DNA of 35,014 nt from Cytophagaceae bacterium (GTDB lineage: Bacteria; Bacteroidota; Bacteroidia; Cytophagales; Spirosomataceae). Position 1 is the stretch's first letter. Every line of letters begins with the position of its first letter. The stretch is taken from contig CANFWR010000012.1 of assembly GCA_947450865.1 (NCBI GenBank), forward strand, positions 1 through 35,014, read 5' to 3'. Of this stretch, positions 32,302 to 35,014 are shown in pieces. A program made the translations under genes and the position numbers. Under the pieces are notes generated by a model that was not told where the DNA came from, made no database searches, and saw only the letters and a list, made by a program, of their open reading frames with translations.

Positions 32302-32863
32302 TATACTTTCCTAGAATATCGAATTCTAAGTTCACCCGATCCCCTATGCTTAGTTGATGAAAAACGGTGTGTTCGTAAGTATACGGAATGATGCAAACGG
32401 TAAAAGAATCATCCTGCGAATCTACCACCGTTAGACTAGTACCATTTACGCAAATGGAGCCTTTTTCGACCGTGACATGTCCGCTCGTTATAGGATAAGA
32501 GAAACGGTATTCCCAACTGCCTTGTTGATCTTTGATTTCCGTACAAACACCGGTTAAATCAACGTGGCCTTGTACTATGTGTCCATCGAAGCGAGCATTG
32601 ACGGCCATGCAACGTTCAAGGTTTACTTTTTGGCCTAGTTTCAAATCCCCCAAATTCGTCTTCTGCAAGGTCTCATCGATCGCGGTCACGCGGTATTGCT
32701 CCCCTTGAATCTCCACGACAGTTAGACATACCCCATTATGCGCTAGCGATTGATCCACTTTCAATTCCTGCGTGAATGGACACGTGAACCAAAATTCCAC
32801 ATTCGTCCCCTTTGCTTCTGTCCTTACTAGCGATCCCATCGCCTCCACAATACCTGTAAACAT
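32279..32863 (-). CDS. ribE: Riboflavin synthase, alpha subunit
   Basis: A 194-residue enzyme that dismutates two 6,7-dimethyl-8-ribityllumazine molecules into riboflavin and a pyrimidine. The N-terminus MFTGIVE is diagnostic. Two lumazine-binding repeats follow, seen as SLAHNGVCLTVVEI (first) and KGSICVNGTSLTVVDS (second), with the catalytic-region GHIVQGHVDLTG between them. The gene is alone; neither ribD, ribBA nor ribH is near, and no FMN riboswitch precedes it (the leader is about 20 nt). Its 3' end overlaps argH by 23 nt. A consensus promoter lies just upstream. Confidence 0.97.
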   Translation of the reverse strand: MFTGIVEAMGSLVRTEAKGTNVEFWFTCPFTQELKVDQSLAHNGVCLTVVEIQGEQYRVTAIDETLQKTNLGDLKLGQKVNLERCMAVNARFDGHIVQGHVDLTGVCTEIKDQQGSWEYRFSYPITSGHVTVEKGSICVNGTSLTVVDSQDDSFTVCIIPYTYEHTVFHQLSIGDRVNLEFDILGKYIKKLMQR

Positions 32864-32876
32864 CTGATTTATTTGC

Positions 32877-32884
32877 TAATTTTA
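32877..32884 (+). promoter_or_regulatory. Possible -7 box for the DUF1684 gene
   Basis: TAATTTTA is one base from TAnnTTTG, 25 nt before the ATG at 32910. There is no TTG at -33. It overlaps the leader of ribE on the other strand, so the two divergent promoters lie interleaved. Confidence 0.3.
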
Positions 32885-32890
32885 CGTACC

Positions 32891-32898
32891 CAAAATTA
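32891..32898 (-). promoter_or_regulatory. ribE promoter -7 box
   Basis: TAATTTTG on the minus strand is an exact TAnnTTTG match, with TTG (plus-strand CAA at 32918-32920) exactly 19 bases upstream. It lies 27 nt before the ribE ATG. The -33 element falls inside the first codons of the divergent DUF1684 gene. Confidence 0.65.
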
Positions 32899-32909
32899 CA
32901 CCCATTCCT

Positions 32910-33509
32910 ATGAAATTCAATAAATGGTTCCTCTTTCTGATTCCTATCATCGCTATCCTCGCCTATTTTAGTATTCCCACGGCGAAACCGGTGGAAGAAA
33001 CGGGAGCTGATGTGCTAAAAATTCGTCGCGATAAAGATGAAAACTTTGCTAGTTCTGAGGATTCTCCAATTAAAGATAAAGCGAACTTCAAGGGTTTAAA
33101 ATACTACTCTTTTAACAAAGATTACATCGTAGACTTCGTCTTAGAAAAAGCCGAAAAAGCGAAAACCGTGGAATTAAAAATGACGGATGGGACGACAGAA
33201 AAATTGATTTTATTCGGAACAATCAAAGGGGAGATTGGTGGATTTACCGTTTCACTTGTATTATATCAACACGAGGACGGAAATTTCTTCCTCCCGTTTA
33301 AAGACAAAACCGCCCCCACAGAAACCTATGGAGGCGGACGTTTTCTAGATTTACCCCTAACAAATGTAAAAAACAATCGGTTGCGGGTGGACTTTAATCT
33401 AGCCTATAATCCCTATTGTGCGTACAACGAAGATTTCGCTTGTCCCATTCCTCCCGCGGAAAACACCTTCCCGATTCGCATCGAGGCAGGTGAAAAACTT
33501 TTTAATTAA
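32910..33509 (+). CDS. DUF1684 domain-containing exported protein
   Basis: A 199-residue protein with an N-terminal hydrophobic segment (WFLFLIPIIAILAYFSI), a signal anchor or uncleaved signal. The C-terminal half carries the DUF1684 pattern: FFLPFKDKTAPTETYGGG, then RFLDLPL, VDFNLAYNPYCAYN, and CPIPPAENTFPIRIEAGEK. Family function is unknown; two Cys (in YCAYN and ACPIP) may pair outside the cytoplasm. It stands alone on the plus strand, divergent from ribE, and its last 8 bases overlap the convergent head-GIN gene. Confidence 0.88.
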   Translation: MKFNKWFLFLIPIIAILAYFSIPTAKPVEETGADVLKIRRDKDENFASSEDSPIKDKANFKGLKYYSFNKDYIVDFVLEKAEKAKTVELKMTDGTTEKLILFGTIKGEIGGFTVSLVLYQHEDGNFFLPFKDKTAPTETYGGGRFLDLPLTNVKNNRLRVDFNLAYNPYCAYNEDFACPIPPAENTFPIRIEAGEKLFN

Positions 33510-34206
33510 CCTGGTGTAGCGAAGCTGCACCGGAAAGGTCTTTGTTGATTATTGGACTCCCTTTGTATTTCACATGGGAAGCGCCAGAAGCATCCACTTG
33601 CAAAGATTTTTGAACATGTACTTGGGCACTACTTGCACCAGAAGCTTCCACATCCACATTACGTGATAAGAATTCCAAAGCCTTTAAATGACTCGCACCT
33701 GAGGCTTCTACCTTCAAGTAATCAGATTGCCCAGTGATTCTGCAATCAGATGCACCACTTAATTCAATCTTCAATTTATCCGTTCTAAGGCCTTCAGCTG
33801 ATCCTTTAGCGGCTCCTGAAAACAACAAACGCATTTCCTCCTCATTCGTAAATCCCAGTAAATCCACTTTGCAAGCACCAGTAAACTCTCCACTTTCAAG
33901 TCGAGGCAGGGTGATGTTAACGACTACTTTTGAACGGCTATTGTTCCAACTCCATTTCCAACTAGTCTCATATCCGATGGCTAATTTTCCACCTGAGGAA
34001 GTCACTTCTATCTCCTCAATATCTTTCTCCCGTCCAGTGACAGAAACAGCATAGACATTTCCTTTGTGAACATGGACCTCGAAAGTACTCCCTAACTCGA
34101 TGGATTTGAAATTAGCTACTTTGAATTTTTTAGTCACCACTGCAGGATCTGCGAATGAACTAAAAACAACCACTAAGGCGGCGAATAAAGACAAGATTTT
34201 TTTCAT
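33502..34206 (-). CDS. Exported head-GIN domain (DUF2807) protein
   Basis: A 234-residue protein with signal peptide MKKILSLFAALVVVFSSFA and a DUF2807/head-GIN adhesin-like domain. A beta-helix-like array of short repeats contains the recurrent SGAS core: SGASDCRITG, ASGASHLKAL, ASGASSAQVH, ASGASHVKYKG. Function is unknown; Bacteroidota often encode it beside a PspC-domain membrane protein, as here (49 nt downstream of the partial PspC-type gene). Envelope-stress or surface roles have been suggested by that context and are not shown. It overlaps DUF1684 by 8 nt tail to tail. Confidence 0.9.
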   Translation of the reverse strand: MKKILSLFAALVVVFSSFADPAVVTKKFKVANFKSIELGSTFEVHVHKGNVYAVSVTGREKDIEEIEVTSSGGKLAIGYETSWKWSWNNSRSKVVVNITLPRLESGEFTGACKVDLLGFTNEEEMRLLFSGAAKGSAEGLRTDKLKIELSGASDCRITGQSDYLKVEASGASHLKALEFLSRNVDVEASGASSAQVHVQKSLQVDASGASHVKYKGSPIINKDLSGAASLHQVN

Positions 34207-34255
34207 ATCAATTTATTTTGTTGCTAGATGCAATAGGTTCAAAATTGGTTGCACC

Positions 34256-35014
34256 TTATTTTACGATACTCCATTTATAATTCACCCCATTGCTAGATTT
34301 ATTCGAAAATTTTGAGCTTTCAAATTTCTTTCCCTGCACCATTTTGGAGACATTAAGCTCCATTTTTGCATATTTATCTAAAGACACAAAGGCTTTTTCT
34401 ACGGCGAAATCGCTAGCAATTAATTCTGCGGATTCAAATACGCCTGCATTCAATTGTTCTCCCCCTCCTTTTAAAGTGAGCGAATGAAATCCGCGTAAAA
34501 TCACATCTAACTTAGGTGAAGTAAAACCTTCGATTTCTGTGCTGGCATTGCCCCCTAATTCCACCTTTTTTAATTCAGGTACCACAATTTCTACCTGAAT
34601 CCCTGGCTGAATTTTATCAAGAACTAATACATTATTATCCACATGTGCAGAACTCTCTAAGGTTTGATTTCCACGGTAGGTAATCTTAGGAAGATCGCCT
34701 CTGGTGATTTTTATCTGAGAAGACTCTGTGTTCAATCCTGAAATAGAGCTGAAATTTTCCAGGTCCTTCGAGATCGTAAAACCTACCTTTTCATCTGAAA
34801 AGTCTTCGTTACTAGATTCCTCCTCATTGTGGGGTGTTCTGTTTAGACAAATCAAACCCTTGTCCGCAGAGAATGTCCAAAGCGATCCGATAAACAAATC
34901 CTGACCTTCTTCGTGGAAATAACCAGACTCTAGTACATTGTCCATGTAGTAGGCAAAATCACCTGTCATACTAAACGATTTGCCATACGGAATCATAATC
35001 TTCACCTTCAGGCG
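34256..35014 (-). CDS. C-terminal part of a PspC/DUF2807-type envelope protein (truncated by window edge)
   Basis: At least 252 residues; the frame stays open to 35014, so the N-terminus is outside the window. The segment KSFSMTGDFAYYM followed by LFIGSLWTFSADKGLICLN is the conserved region that follows the PspC and membrane domains in Bacteroidota PspC-type proteins. After an acidic linker (HNEEESSNEDFSDEK) comes a DUF2807-like beta-repeat region to the C-terminus. The downstream gene is a separate head-GIN protein. A PadR-type regulator commonly precedes this pair in other genomes and may lie beyond the window. The PspC call itself rests on a fragment and is moderate. Confidence 0.6.
   Translation of the reverse strand, partial: RLKVKIMIPYGKSFSMTGDFAYYMDNVLESGYFHEEGQDLFIGSLWTFSADKGLICLNRTPHNEEESSNEDFSDEKVGFTISKDLENFSSISGLNTESSQIKITRGDLPKITYRGNQTLESSAHVDNNVLVLDKIQPGIQVEIVVPELKKVELGGNASTEIEGFTSPKLDVILRGFHSLTLKGGGEQLNAGVFESAELIASDFAVEKAFVSLDKYAKMELNVSKMVQGKKFESSKFSNKSSNGVNYKWSIVK

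Noticed and set aside
32864-32909. An FMN riboswitch upstream of ribE.
   Set aside because: Only about 46 nt separates ribE from the divergent gene and the predicted leader is about 20 nt, too short for an RFN element.
34207-34255. Imperfect inverted repeats between the PspC-type and head-GIN genes as a PadR operator.
   Set aside because: Arms are only 5-7 bp with a mismatch and do not resemble the usual PadR ATGT-N8-ACAT site.
1-35014. Horizontal islands, phage or insertion sequences.
   Set aside because: No transposase, integrase, phage gene, tRNA-flanked boundary or terminal inverted repeats were seen; gene content is mostly core metabolism.

Overview
The window reads as a gene-dense chromosomal segment of a Bacteroidota bacterium, probably of the Cytophagales (an aquatic Spirosomaceae-like genus is a guess). 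The clues are Bacteroidota-type -7 boxes (TAnnTTTG, several with TTG 19 bases upstream), a Bacteroidota-type acylornithine carbamoyltransferase in an argF'-argB-argE-argH run, an OMP-family TonB receptor with a CarboxypepD_reg domain, head-GIN/DUF2807 proteins and a group III truncated haemoglobin. No rRNA, tRNA, IS element, prophage or CRISPR was seen, and there is no gene-free stretch above 300 bases.

Layout. 1-5.0 kb (minus): a compact operon of a PAP2/vanadium-haloperoxidase-like lipoprotein, truncated haemoglobin, GHMP sugar kinase, sugar nucleotidyltransferase and GntP permease; a flavin amine-oxidase-like protein lies upstream. 6.3-8.6 kb (plus): alpha/beta hydrolase, CBS protein and NAD kinase, converging on mutS (8.7-11.3 kb, minus). 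11.4-14.5 kb (plus): GMC oxidoreductase, its Tat-type small subunit and PgeF. 14.5-17.1 kb (minus): CarboxypepD_reg protein, CdsA and a CPBP protease. 17.1-19.0 kb (plus): DusB and an EamA transporter. 19.0-20.8 kb (minus): a GH43 glycosidase. 20.8-22.8 kb (plus): a CrtW-like ketolase, then pyrH-frr. 22.9-27.4 kb: patatin (minus), polyprenyl diphosphate synthase (plus) and a TonB-type outer-membrane protein (minus). 27.5-32.3 kb (plus): GNAT and the arginine genes. 32.3-35.0 kb: riboflavin synthase (minus), DUF1684 (plus), a head-GIN protein and a truncated PspC-type protein (both minus).

Most of the content is housekeeping: pyrimidine and NAD phosphorylation, mismatch repair, phospholipid and isoprenoid synthesis, arginine, riboflavin and ribosome recycling. 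The most unusual structure is the nadK/mutS convergent junction. Each gene's stop codon is followed at once by a long hairpin. The two stems differ in sequence, but both carry the same 12-nt loop in the sense strand of their own gene. On one strand the two loops are therefore perfectly complementary, and each also holds a self-complementary hexamer. This looks like a selected structural element rather than an ordinary terminator. Other points of note are palindromic -7 boxes shared by divergent genes, an 18-bp palindrome before the arginine genes, the kinase/nucleotidyltransferase/permease operon of unknown substrate, and a non-ATG start for mutS.
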